DNA from: Vreelandella halophila
GTDB taxonomy: Bacteria > Pseudomonadota > Gammaproteobacteria > Pseudomonadales > Oleiphilaceae
Assembly (NCBI RefSeq): GCF_009856365.1
Contig: NZ_WMEX01000003.1
Location: forward strand, 275,735 to 339,734
Direction: 5' to 3'
DNA length: 64,000 nt
This document shows, piece after piece, positions 34,096-42,419 of this stretch (the stretch's first letter is position 1; each line of letters starts with the position of its first letter). Under the pieces are notes generated by a model. The model was given only the letters and a program-made list of their open reading frames with translations. It made no database searches and was not told where the DNA came from. A program made the position numbers and the translations under genes.

Positions 34096-35100
34096 TCACT
34101 TCAGCCCGGTGAAGAAAGCCGTTGCGTTGTCCGCCAGCGACTCCAGGTGGTAGCCGCCTTCCTGGACCACGAGCGTGGGCAGGCCCAGCTCGCTGATCAG
34201 CCCGCCCATGCGCTCGAAGCCGCTCTGCGAGACTGCCACTTTCGCCTGCGGGTCGTCCTGATAGACGTCAAAGCCGAGCGAGACGACCAGCACGTCCGCG
34301 TCAAACAGGCGGATGGCGCTGCGCGCCTCTTCCAGACGCTCAAAGAAGGTCGACTCCGGGGAGCCGTGTGGCATGGGCATGTTGATGTTGTAACCGAAGC
34401 CCGCGCCTTCGCCGCGCTCGGTCTCATGGCCGCTGACCACCGGGTAGAAATTGGTGGTATCGCCATGGATGGAGATATAGAGCACATCGTCGCGGTCGTA
34501 GAAGATCTCCTGGATGCCCTGACCGTGATGCATGTCCGGATCCAGGATGGCCACGCGCTGGAAGCGGCTGCGCAGGGCCTGGGCGGCAATGGCCGCGTTG
34601 TTCAGGTAGCAGAAGCCGCCTGCGGCGTCGCGCCGCGCGTGGTGACCCGGCGGGCGCGACATGGCATAGGCGCGCTGCTCACCACCAAGCAGTTCATCCG
34701 CCCCGGAAAGCGCACTCTGGGCCGACCAGTAGGCCGCTTCCCAGGTCCCCTCGCCGATGGGGCAGCTGCCGTCCGCCTGGTAGCGGGCGCATTCGGCCAG
34801 GATGCCGTGCATGTGGTTAGGGGCGCGCACGAAAATGTTGGACATGACTTCCTCGCCCCAGTCCTCCGGCCAGCGCCGGTGCGCGGACTCCAGGAAACGC
34901 AGATACCCGAGGTCATGCACCGCCCCGATGGGAGCCATGCCGTGATCCACAGGCTCCGCAACCTGCATGCCCACGTTCTCCAGGCCCGTGAGCAGCTCCG
35001 GCGTGCGCTCTGGAATCTCCTGCGGCGGACGCATCTTGCCGCGCGTGAGGTAGGTCAGCGGACGGTGCCGGTTCTGCGAGGGATGGAAGAATGCTTTCAC
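34096..35100 (-). CDS. histone deacetylase-superfamily amidohydrolase (acetylpolyamine amidohydrolase-like)
   Basis: A 334-residue zinc amidohydrolase. The catalytic His pair is in RPPGHHA, the zinc ligands in ILDPDMHHGQG (Asp and His) and SLGFDVYQDDP (Asp), and the catalytic Tyr in EGGYHLES. The sequence pattern and the inserted loop near MSNIFVRAPNHMHG fit acetylpolyamine amidohydrolases that remove acetyl groups from polyamines or similar small molecules. Start is GTG at 35100 with AAGGAG nearby. A 269-base gap separates it from the divergent MDR gene; the gap contains TTTACA at 35310 as a possible -35 for the latter. Confidence 0.92.
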   Translation of the reverse strand: MKAFFHPSQNRHRPLTYLTRGKMRPPQEIPERTPELLTGLENVGMQVAEPVDHGMAPIGAVHDLGYLRFLESAHRRWPEDWGEEVMSNIFVRAPNHMHGILAECARYQADGSCPIGEGTWEAAYWSAQSALSGADELLGGEQRAYAMSRPPGHHARRDAAGGFCYLNNAAIAAQALRSRFQRVAILDPDMHHGQGIQEIFYDRDDVLYISIHGDTTNFYPVVSGHETERGEGAGFGYNINMPMPHGSPESTFFERLEEARSAIRLFDADVLVVSLGFDVYQDDPQAKVAVSQSGFERMGGLISELGLPTLVVQEGGYHLESLADNATAFFTGLK

Positions 35101-35369
35101 GGAGGACTCCTTTGGCAGTGTTCGGTGCTCGGATCGGAACTTGCTCAGCCCCCATCATAATAGACGTCCGGCGAGTCTGCCTTTGCGGATCACCGAAAGA
35201 CCCGGCTTCGCTCCGGTTTCCGGGGACCCATTGTACGCTTCCCGCGTCCATTTTGCGTCCGACCTTGGTCGAAGATGCCACTGGTGACCCCGGTCGGCAA
35301 TCCATGCGCTTTACATGAGAGTACAACGGAATACGCTGAACAACACACACACCAGCAGGGAGCATCCCC

Positions 35370-36356
35370 ATGCTCAAGGCGCAATACAGCAGTCGCGGCC
35401 CCGTCCCCCAGGACGTTATTGAAGCCGTTTCCGAAGAAACCCCGAAACCCGGCAGTGGCCAGGTGCTGCTAGAGGTGCTGGCGGCGCCCATCAACCCGTC
35501 CGATGTCCTTACCCTGACCGGCGACTACGGCATCCTGCCAGAGCTGCCGGCGGTCGGCGGCAATGAGGGAGTTGGCCGCGTCGCCGAGGCCGGTGACGGC
35601 GTTTCCGGCCTCGACCAGGGCCAGACCGTGCTTCTGCCGGTGGGATCCGGGACCTGGTCCAGCCATGTTCTGGCAGAGGCGAAGGACCTGGTACCGCTGC
35701 CCAATGACGCGGACCCGAAGCAGCTCAGCATGATGACCATCAACCCACCCACCGCCCTGCTCATGCTGCAGGAGTTCGTGGATCTGAAGGAAGGCGACTG
35801 GGTCATCCAGAACGCCGCCAATTCGGGCGTTGGTGGCTACCTGATCCGGCTGGCGGCCCAGAAGGGACTGCACACCGTTAACGTGGTCCGGCGCGAATCC
35901 GCCGTGGCCGGTGTTGCGGCCCAGGGCGGCGACGTCACCCTGGTGGACGGTCCCGACCTCCACAAACGCGTGAAGGAAGCCACGGGCGGCGCCGACATCC
36001 GTCTGGGCATCGATGCCGTGGGCGGTGACGCTACCGACCATCTGGCCAACTGCCTGACCGCCGGCTCCCCCGTGGTCAACTACGGCATGATGAGCGGCCA
36101 GCCATGCCAGATGTCGCCGGCGAACGTGGTCTTCCGTGACATCTCGCTGCGCGGCTTCTGGCTGTCACGCTGGTTCAGCCAGGCTGGCCGTGACCAGCAG
36201 ATGGCCATCTACAGCGAAGTAACCCGCCAGATCGCCAGCGGCGCCCTGAAGGCTCCGATTGCCGCCGAATACGATGTCAGCGACATCAAGCAGGCCGTGG
36301 CGGCCGCCGCCTCGGGCGAGCGCGACGGCAAGATCCTGGTCGTGCCACAGCACTGA
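35370..36356 (+). CDS. MDR-family enoyl reductase-like protein (ETR/MECR type)
   Basis: A 328-residue MDR oxidoreductase without a zinc site. The N-terminal lobe has APINPSDVLTLTGDYG and VGGNEGVGRVAEAG, and the nucleotide-binding lobe has QNAANSGVGGYLIRLAAQKG. These blocks are characteristic of trans-2-enoyl thioester reductases (yeast Etr1p, human MECR), which use NADPH. Bacterial members may act on other enones. It faces the dsbG-like gene, with six bases between stops. Function in fatty acid metabolism is an inference from family. Confidence 0.87.
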   Translation: MLKAQYSSRGPVPQDVIEAVSEETPKPGSGQVLLEVLAAPINPSDVLTLTGDYGILPELPAVGGNEGVGRVAEAGDGVSGLDQGQTVLLPVGSGTWSSHVLAEAKDLVPLPNDADPKQLSMMTINPPTALLMLQEFVDLKEGDWVIQNAANSGVGGYLIRLAAQKGLHTVNVVRRESAVAGVAAQGGDVTLVDGPDLHKRVKEATGGADIRLGIDAVGGDATDHLANCLTAGSPVVNYGMMSGQPCQMSPANVVFRDISLRGFWLSRWFSQAGRDQQMAIYSEVTRQIASGALKAPIAAEYDVSDIKQAVAAAASGERDGKILVVPQH

Positions 36357-36362
36357 TGCTGG

Positions 36363-36938
36363 TCACTCCGGCTTCTGGCTGCCCATGATCGCGGGCATTT
36401 CCCGGGGCCGGGGTGCACCCTGCTTGGCCGCCAGTTCGCCATTCCCATCCCAATAGATGGTGGTGGGCGTGGCCCTGGCGCCCAGGTCCCGCATCAGGAA
36501 GTTGTTCTCCCGGACCTGGCCTTCCGCTTCCTTCACGAGCGCCTCGTCGGGCTCGATCCCGCCACTTTCATAGGCTTTCCGGTTTTCCGCCAGTTTCGCT
36601 TCAGGATCCTCGCTGCCGAGAATCGTGGCCGCCTTGGGCGTGCTGCTGCGCTTGATGATCCCGACCATGATGTGACGCAGCTGGACTCGGCCCGCTTCGA
36701 TCCAGGGCGCGGCCTGTTCGCGGAACTGATCGCAGTAGGGGCAGTTGGGATCGGTGAAGGTGTAGATGATCCTGTCCGCGTCATCAGCGCCGTCCTGCAC
36801 CCAGTTGCTGTCCTCCAGGGTCTGCCAGATGGCGTCGCCATCCATGGTCTGCTGCTGGGCGTGGGCCGGCAGAGCCAGAGCCAGGATCAGCAGGAGGCCG
36901 GCGGCAAGCCGGTAGGCTCCGGTGTTGAGGGGACTCAT
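36363..36938 (-). CDS. DsbC/DsbG-like periplasmic thiol-disulfide protein
   Basis: A 191-residue exported thioredoxin-fold protein. The signal peptide ends near ALPAHAQQQ. The redox motif CPYC (Cys66, Cys69 in DPNCPYCDQF) is that of disulfide isomerases, and the cis-Pro is in the GARATPTTIYWDGNG strand. The short N-terminal part lacks the dimerisation domain seen in full-length DsbC, so it probably works as a monomer or reduces a dedicated target. It overlaps the upstream Lgt-like/TlpA gene by four bases and is the last gene of the dsbD operon, which would keep it reduced. Confidence 0.9.
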   Translation of the reverse strand: MSPLNTGAYRLAAGLLLILALALPAHAQQQTMDGDAIWQTLEDSNWVQDGADDADRIIYTFTDPNCPYCDQFREQAAPWIEAGRVQLRHIMVGIIKRSSTPKAATILGSEDPEAKLAENRKAYESGGIEPDEALVKEAEGQVRENNFLMRDLGARATPTTIYWDGNGELAAKQGAPRPREMPAIMGSQKPE

Positions 36939-37780
36939 TGGTTGTTATCTCCTTTGTCGGTTTCGAATTCGGAAAGGTTATCCGCGAGGGTCGCGCTGGA
37001 GAGCTCACCATGATGGACGGTCACCAGCTGCCCGGATGCGTTGTAGAAAAGCGTCGTGGGCAGCCCCTGGCTGCCGGTATTGGAAGCCACCTCGCGCCTG
37101 CGGTCCAGGACCACGTTGCGCAGCGTCAGGTCATGTTCATCAAGGAAACTGTTGATGGTCGGTGTACCTTCCCCCTGATTGACGAACACAAAGGCGATAT
37201 CCCCGTGGCTTTCCTGAGCATCTTCCAGCACCGGCATCTCACGCACACAGGGAGGGCACCAAGAGGCCCAGAGGTTGACCACCATGGGGCGGCCGTCCGC
37301 CAATGACGCCAGTGGCCGCTCACTGCCTTCGCGTGATTCCACCGTCAAATCCGGAATCCCCTGCCCCTGGACCTGCATCAGCTTGATCAGACCAAAGGGA
37401 AGCGCCCAGACCAGCACACCGACGGTCACCGCAATCCCGAGCGCCTGGCGCAGCGCCGGATGACGCCAGAGCTGCCAGGCGGTTACCGCGACACAGCCGA
37501 TCAGGCCGGAAACCAGATGGAAGCCGCCGTCGCGGATATCGATGATGCCCAGCGGGTCATCCCGGTAGTGATCAAAGTAGAGCACCACGAAACCAATCCG
37601 CGCACAGACCAGCGACCAGAGCAGAATATCCGTCAGCGGCCCGCCCACGCTCACCTGCTCACGGCGCCCTGCCACGGCTCCGGCAAACAGCGCCACTGCA
37701 AAGGCCACGATCATCAGGACCTGGGCAACCGGAAGGCTCAGCGGCCCCACGGCGATTGATGACATCAATACCTCCTTCAC
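36935..37780 (-). CDS. Lgt-like membrane domain fused to TlpA/ResA-type thioredoxin
   Basis: A 281-residue inner-membrane redox protein. The first 120 residues form four hydrophobic helices reminiscent of the N-terminal part of prolipoprotein diacylglyceryl transferase (ILLWSLVCARIGFVVLYFDHY), too short to carry that enzymatic activity. Residues about 135-281 are a periplasmic thioredoxin domain with WASWCPPC (Cys170/Cys173) and the cis-Pro in GLPTTLFYN. It overlaps both neighbours (dsbD above, dsbG-like below) by four bases. I infer a DsbD-reduced membrane thioredoxin, in the style of the Scs copper-tolerance proteins. Confidence 0.88.
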   Translation of the reverse strand: MKEVLMSSIAVGPLSLPVAQVLMIVAFAVALFAGAVAGRREQVSVGGPLTDILLWSLVCARIGFVVLYFDHYRDDPLGIIDIRDGGFHLVSGLIGCVAVTAWQLWRHPALRQALGIAVTVGVLVWALPFGLIKLMQVQGQGIPDLTVESREGSERPLASLADGRPMVVNLWASWCPPCVREMPVLEDAQESHGDIAFVFVNQGEGTPTINSFLDEHDLTLRNVVLDRRREVASNTGSQGLPTTLFYNASGQLVTVHHGELSSATLADNLSEFETDKGDNNQ

Positions 37781-39615
37781 AGTGACGACGCGCCCGTAGC
37801 GGAAAGCCTTTCCAGGAAGGCCTCGCTGCTGATCTCGCCGGTGACACGATAGCCACGGCGCTCCTGCCCATCCGGGCCGATCAGCATGATCGTGGGCGGT
37901 CCCACCACCTTCAGTTCATCCATCAGTGCCTGATCCGTGCGGTCGTTGGCGGTGACGTCCGCCTGGAGCAGCTGCACATCCGCCAGCGCCTTCTGGACCC
38001 TGGGATCACCGAAGACCTCTTCCTCGATCACCTCGCAGGTGATGCACCAGTCCGCATAGAACTCCAGCAGGGTCCACCGCCCCTGCTCTCCGGCACGGGC
38101 CACCGCCTGATCCAGGTCCGAAGGTGACTTGATCACCTCGAAACCGGCCATCCCATCATCGGTTTCTCCGGTGTCACCGGCGGGCTCACCGCCCCCCACA
38201 AAGGGTGTCAGCGGGGAGTACAGGGCACTGCCGCCGCCAGCCGCGCCGACCAGCATCAGAGCGCCCCAGAGACCCACCACCAGTGCCAACGCCGCTGCCA
38301 GAGCCCGTGCTGGTTCAGCAAGGGCGGCATGGCGCACTGCATTCAGCGCCAGAGCCGAGACAATGACCGCCAGAACGCCCCAGAGTGCCATGACTACATG
38401 ATCAGGCAGGATACGCTCCAGGAACCAGACAGCGGTACCCAGAAGAATCACCCCGAACACCGCCTTGACGCCGTTCATCCAGCTGCCGGGTTTCGGGAGG
38501 AAACTCGCTCCAAGGGTGCCGAATGCCACCAACGGCGCGCCCATGCCCAGCCCCAGGGCGAACAGGCCCAGACCGCCGTTGAGCGCGTCACCGGACTCGG
38601 CGATGTACAACAGAGCGCCCGCCAGCGGCGCGGTCATACAGGGGCTCGCCAGCAGGGCCGAAAAGAAGCCCATCAGCGCCGCACCACCCAGATGGCCGCC
38701 CGTCTGGCGACCGTTCATCGCCTCAAGACGCTCCCGGATAAAGGCCGGCAACTGAAGCTCATAAACGCCGAACATCGACAGTGCCAGCAGCACGAAGAGC
38801 ACCGCCAGGCCACCGATGAACAGCGGCACCTGGAACGCGGCCTGAAGATTGGCACCGATCAGCCCCGCCGCTGCCCCAAGCACCGCATAGGTTGCTGCCA
38901 TGGTGACCACGAAAGTCAGCGACAGCCAGAACGCCCGGCCGCGCGCCGCCTGGCTGCCCACAATCACCGCGGACAGGATGGGAACCATTGGCAGCACACA
39001 GGGCGTGAAGACCAGAAGCAGGCCCAGCCCGAAGAACAGGACCAGATTCCAGGCCAGGCTGCTGTCCGCGAGGCTGCTGGCCAGGTATTCATCCTCCGCT
39101 TGTGGTGCTGCCCCGCCAGCCTGTTCAGCGTTGGGATTCCCGCCATCACCGTCACCGGGACTGGCCGTTTTTCCCTCCAGTGTCACAGTGGCACTCTGGG
39201 GCGGATAGCACAGGCCCTCGTCCGCGCAGCCCTGCCAGCTCAGCTCCAGGGTGCGGGCTTCCCCCGGGTCAATCAGCACCTCGGCCTGACCGTAATAGAC
39301 CTCGGACTCCCCGAAATACTCGTCGGTGATGATCTCGCCTTCCGGGTAGCTCACGCTCGCGGGCTCAGCGTCCTGGCCGCTCACGGTCATACGTTTGCGG
39401 TAGAGGTAGTAATCATCCGCAATATCCCACGCCAGACGGTACTGATCACCGTCGGGAACCAGCTCGTACTGGAACGCCTCCTCCGGGGATAGAAAATCCG
39501 ACTGATCAATGGCCGCCTGAACCGGTATCATGCCGGCAAGCATCAGGAACAGGGCTGCCATCACCGTCGCTGCTGACTGGGTGTGTCTCATTCTGTCTCC
39601 CTGCTGTTCACGCAA
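37777..39615 (-). CDS. dsbD: thiol:disulfide interchange protein DsbD
   Basis: A 612-residue inner-membrane electron carrier that passes reducing power from cytosolic thioredoxin to periplasmic partners. Order: signal peptide (MAALFLMLAGMIPVQAA), alpha domain with CADEGLCYPP (DsbD-type Cys pair), eight-helix transmembrane core with FTPCVLPMVPI and LASPCMTAPL redox cysteines, and a C-terminal thioredoxin domain with YADWCITCEV. All three cysteine pairs are present. It heads an operon with the two thioredoxin-like genes and is divergent, by only about 40 bases, from a two-component system. Confidence 0.96.
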   Translation of the reverse strand: MREQQGDRMRHTQSAATVMAALFLMLAGMIPVQAAIDQSDFLSPEEAFQYELVPDGDQYRLAWDIADDYYLYRKRMTVSGQDAEPASVSYPEGEIITDEYFGESEVYYGQAEVLIDPGEARTLELSWQGCADEGLCYPPQSATVTLEGKTASPGDGDGGNPNAEQAGGAAPQAEDEYLASSLADSSLAWNLVLFFGLGLLLVFTPCVLPMVPILSAVIVGSQAARGRAFWLSLTFVVTMAATYAVLGAAAGLIGANLQAAFQVPLFIGGLAVLFVLLALSMFGVYELQLPAFIRERLEAMNGRQTGGHLGGAALMGFFSALLASPCMTAPLAGALLYIAESGDALNGGLGLFALGLGMGAPLVAFGTLGASFLPKPGSWMNGVKAVFGVILLGTAVWFLERILPDHVVMALWGVLAVIVSALALNAVRHAALAEPARALAAALALVVGLWGALMLVGAAGGGSALYSPLTPFVGGGEPAGDTGETDDGMAGFEVIKSPSDLDQAVARAGEQGRWTLLEFYADWCITCEVIEEEVFGDPRVQKALADVQLLQADVTANDRTDQALMDELKVVGPPTIMLIGPDGQERRGYRVTGEISSEAFLERLSATGASSL

Positions 39616-39639
39616 CTGGCAGGATTGTGCAGGGTACCG

Positions 39640-39656
39640 ATTAAGTGGGCATTAAG
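39640..39656 (+). promoter_or_regulatory. ATTAAG direct repeat at the start of the two-component operon (possible autoregulatory box)
   Basis: ATTAAG at 39640-39645 and 39651-39656 lie 11 bases apart, one helical turn, directly before the ATG at 39657. Direct TTAA-type hexamers one turn apart are the usual binding arrangement for OmpR/PhoB-type regulators of the QseB/PmrA branch. It sits in the short divergent gap, so it could control both dsbD and the regulator gene. Confidence 0.45.
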
Positions 39657-40343
39657 ATGCATGTGTTGCTGATTGAGGACGATGATCTGGTGGCCTCCGG
39701 TCTGGTCAGCGGCCTGGAGATGGATTCCTTTGTGGTCGACCGGGTCACCAGTGCCAGGAGCGCGGAACACGCCATGGCGACGGTGAACACCGATATAGTG
39801 ATCCTGGATCTTGGCCTGCCGGACGGGGATGGCCTTGAACTGCTGCGCCAGTGGCGGACCCGGGGCGTCACCGTGCCGGTTCTGGTACTGACGGCCAGGG
39901 ACGCCATGGATGACCGGGTGACCGGGCTGGAATCCGGAGCGGACGACTACGTTCTCAAGCCCTTTGATCTGGACGAGCTCAGCGCCCGGCTGCGGGCCCT
40001 GCTGCGCCGCGCATCCGGCCGCGCCACGCCCGCGATCGAGCATGGCAGCCTGCGGTTCATGCCGGAACGCGGCGAGGTCACCATGAACGGGGAACCGGTC
40101 ACCCTCCCGCGCAGGGAGCTCCTGCTGCTGGAAAAGTTCCTGCGGTCCGGTGGCAGCATCCTGACAGGAGAGCAGCTCAAGGACGCCCTGTACGGCATGG
40201 ACACCGAGATCGGCAGCAATGCTCTCAATGTGCACATTCACCACCTGCGCCAGAAACTGGGTCGGGAGCTGATCCAGACGGTCCGCGGCATGGGTTACCG
40301 GCTGGGCCCTCCACCCGGCGATGACAGCGGGGAACCGCAATGA
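39657..40343 (+). CDS. OmpR/PhoB-family response regulator (QseB/PmrA-like)
   Basis: A 228-residue transcription factor. Receiver: LLIEDDDLVASGL, acceptor Asp51 in VILDLGLPDGDG, TARDA, and YVLKPFD. Winged-helix DNA-binding domain: LPRRELLLLEKFL and SNALNVHIHHLRQKLG, ending RTVRGMGYRLG-like. The ATG at 39657 (MHVLLIEDD) is preferred to the GTG at 39645. The four-base overlap with the following kinase gene shows they are a pair. Its divergent position next to dsbD suggests it responds to a periplasmic stress and may regulate the redox operon. Confidence 0.94.
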   Translation: MHVLLIEDDDLVASGLVSGLEMDSFVVDRVTSARSAEHAMATVNTDIVILDLGLPDGDGLELLRQWRTRGVTVPVLVLTARDAMDDRVTGLESGADDYVLKPFDLDELSARLRALLRRASGRATPAIEHGSLRFMPERGEVTMNGEPVTLPRRELLLLEKFLRSGGSILTGEQLKDALYGMDTEIGSNALNVHIHHLRQKLGRELIQTVRGMGYRLGPPPGDDSGEPQ

Positions 40344-41596
40344 CGCTGAAACGGCGACTGGTTCTGGGCGTGGGGCTGGCCCTGGGGGTTCTGTGGGCAT
40401 CCGCCGCTGCGCTGCTGTTCCTCGACCTGCGCAGCCAGGTTTCCGATACTCTGGATGAGCGCCTGGCAGCCTCCGCGCGGATGGTCGCGGGTCTGGTCGC
40501 CCGTCAGCCCGGACTCCTGGAAAGCCCCCGAAGTGATACGGAGCTGGTGCAGCCGGAGTCCGAGGGCGTGGCCTGCCAGATCCAGGCCGCCGGCGGTGAG
40601 GTGCTGGTGCGCACCGAAGGCGCCAACAGCCAGGCCCTGGACGCCCGCGAGCCCGGCTACCGGAACACGATGATCAGCGGAGAACGCTGGCGTCTCTATA
40701 CCCTTGAGCACAACGGGCTGCACATCACTACAGCGGACCGCATGACGGAGCGCGGTGAGCTTCGCGAAGGCATTCTCCTGGTGCTGGTTGCCCCCTTTGC
40801 GCTGGCACTTGCCGGCGGCATCGGCGTGGTCTGGTTCGGCATAAGCCGGGGTCTGGCGCCCCTTGAGCAACTCAGCCGTGAGGTCTCCCGACGCCGCCCC
40901 TCCATGCTCACCCCCGTGGACATCGGATCAGCTCCGGCGGAACTCCAGCCAGTGGTCTCAACGCTGAATGATCTTCTGGCAAGGGTGAACGAGGCGATAC
41001 AGCGCGAACAGCACTTCGCCAGTCAGGCGGCCCATGAACTGCGCACGCCACTGACCGCCATCAAGACAAACCTGCAGGTAGCAGCACGCCAGGCACCCGA
41101 AGCCAGCCGGGCTCTGGACCAGGCGCAAGCGGGCATCCAACGCATGCAGCGCATCATCGAGCAGCTGCTGATGCTTGCCAGGGTTGAACGGGCGGGCGCA
41201 CACGGCCATGAACGGGCAGCCGTGGAAACAGTGATCCATCAGGCCATTGCGGATCTGCCGGAGCGTGATCGAATCCGCATCGATTCGGAGGCATCACTCC
41301 CGGATCTGCCACTTCCCGCGCCACTGGCCTCAACAGCCCTGCGCAACCTGCTGGAGAATGCGCTGCGCCACGGCACCAACGGGGAAACGGTCGAGTTGAG
41401 GGTCCAGTGCAGCGGCACGGACCTCGTAATGACGGTGACCAATCCAGCCGGGGACCACGCGCCGGCAGACCCCGAGCGCAGCGACGGTCTCGGGCTCACC
41501 ATCGTGCGTGCGATCACGGAACGATTCGATGCCCGGTTCGAATTCCGGCATCCACGGGAAGGGATGGTGGAGGCTGTTATCACCTGGCCGACTTGA
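40340..41596 (+). CDS. sensor histidine kinase (QseC/PmrB-like)
   Basis: A 418-residue inner-membrane kinase. Transmembrane helix one is at residues about 8-30 and the second at about 148-170, enclosing a periplasmic domain of about 115 residues that contains few hydrophobic residues. A HAMP-like linker, HisKA with the phospho-accepting His in SQAAHELRTPLTAI, and an HATPase domain with NLLENALRHG and GLGLTIVRAI follow. It belongs with the preceding regulator by an ATGA overlap. The periplasmic sensor is not recognisable in detail. Confidence 0.93.
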   Translation: MTLKRRLVLGVGLALGVLWASAAALLFLDLRSQVSDTLDERLAASARMVAGLVARQPGLLESPRSDTELVQPESEGVACQIQAAGGEVLVRTEGANSQALDAREPGYRNTMISGERWRLYTLEHNGLHITTADRMTERGELREGILLVLVAPFALALAGGIGVVWFGISRGLAPLEQLSREVSRRRPSMLTPVDIGSAPAELQPVVSTLNDLLARVNEAIQREQHFASQAAHELRTPLTAIKTNLQVAARQAPEASRALDQAQAGIQRMQRIIEQLLMLARVERAGAHGHERAAVETVIHQAIADLPERDRIRIDSEASLPDLPLPAPLASTALRNLLENALRHGTNGETVELRVQCSGTDLVMTVTNPAGDHAPADPERSDGLGLTIVRAITERFDARFEFRHPREGMVEAVITWPT

Positions 41597-41654
41597 CCCG
41601 GTCCCCCACCCCCAACGATCATAAGCGCCCCTTTCGCAATATGGAAATGAGCGC

Positions 41655-42413
41655 ATGAGTGATTCAGGCGTAAAAACCGACGAGAAAAAACAGCACTTTG
41701 ACGATATCTATGTGGCGGAAACGCCCGTCCCCTTCAAGGAACGCATCCTCGACGAACTCGACTACGTCTCGGACAACTTCAACCGCCAGACCTTTGATCG
41801 ACTGATCCTGCCCTGGGCCGAGAAGAAGGCCGCCAGTGGTGCCCTCAATGTTGTTGACCTCGCCGGATGCTTCGGCAACACCACCATGGCAACCATCAAC
41901 GGTATGGATCTCAACGGCATCCGTGAGAACTGGAAGGACACGGAAGCCTGCAAAAAAGTGGCCCAGCCGCGCCGCTTCAACGCCAGTGTCACCGGCATCG
42001 ACATCTCCGCCAACGCCCTGGCCTACGGCCAGTCCGCCGGCATCTACGACAACACCATCCAGGCTGACCTGAACACGCCGGATGCCGCGACCCAGGCGGA
42101 ACTCGAAAAGACCATGAAGAACGCCAATATCCTGATCTCCACGGCGGCCCTGGTCTATCTCGAGCCCCACGCGGTGGAACGCCTGATGGATGAATTCGCC
42201 GCTGGCGACGACGAAGGCTACCTGCTGGTGAACTTCCTCAACCCCTTCGCACTGGAAGCGGCGGACGCCACCAAGCGCATCCTGCTCGAGCGCTTTGAGT
42301 TCGTCGGCAGCATGGCCTCACGCCACCGGCTCATGTCCGAGCTGGAGCGCTCCAACTACCCGGGCGAGGAATGGGCCCTGCTGGAAATCTGGGCGCTCAA
42401 GCGCCGCAAGTAA
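41655..42413 (+). CDS. class I SAM-dependent methyltransferase-like protein
   Basis: A 252-residue soluble protein. The SAM-binding loop reads VVDLAGCFGNTTMA (residues about 66-79), a variant of the usual DxGxGxG. Motif II is in VTGIDISANALAYG, and a motif-IV-like block is NILISTAALVYLEPH. The start HFDDIYVAETPVPF resembles small-molecule methyltransferases. No substrate can be deduced. The gene follows the two-component pair after 58 bases and is convergent with tilS. Confidence 0.78.
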   Translation: MSDSGVKTDEKKQHFDDIYVAETPVPFKERILDELDYVSDNFNRQTFDRLILPWAEKKAASGALNVVDLAGCFGNTTMATINGMDLNGIRENWKDTEACKKVAQPRRFNASVTGIDISANALAYGQSAGIYDNTIQADLNTPDAATQAELEKTMKNANILISTAALVYLEPHAVERLMDEFAAGDDEGYLLVNFLNPFALEAADATKRILLERFEFVGSMASRHRLMSELERSNYPGEEWALLEIWALKRRK

Positions 42414-42419
42414 TCCAGG

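Noticed and set aside
37777-39615. Cytochrome c maturation locus (CcdA/ResA)
   Set aside because: The protein has the N-terminal alpha and C-terminal thioredoxin domains of full DsbD and no ccm gene is nearby.
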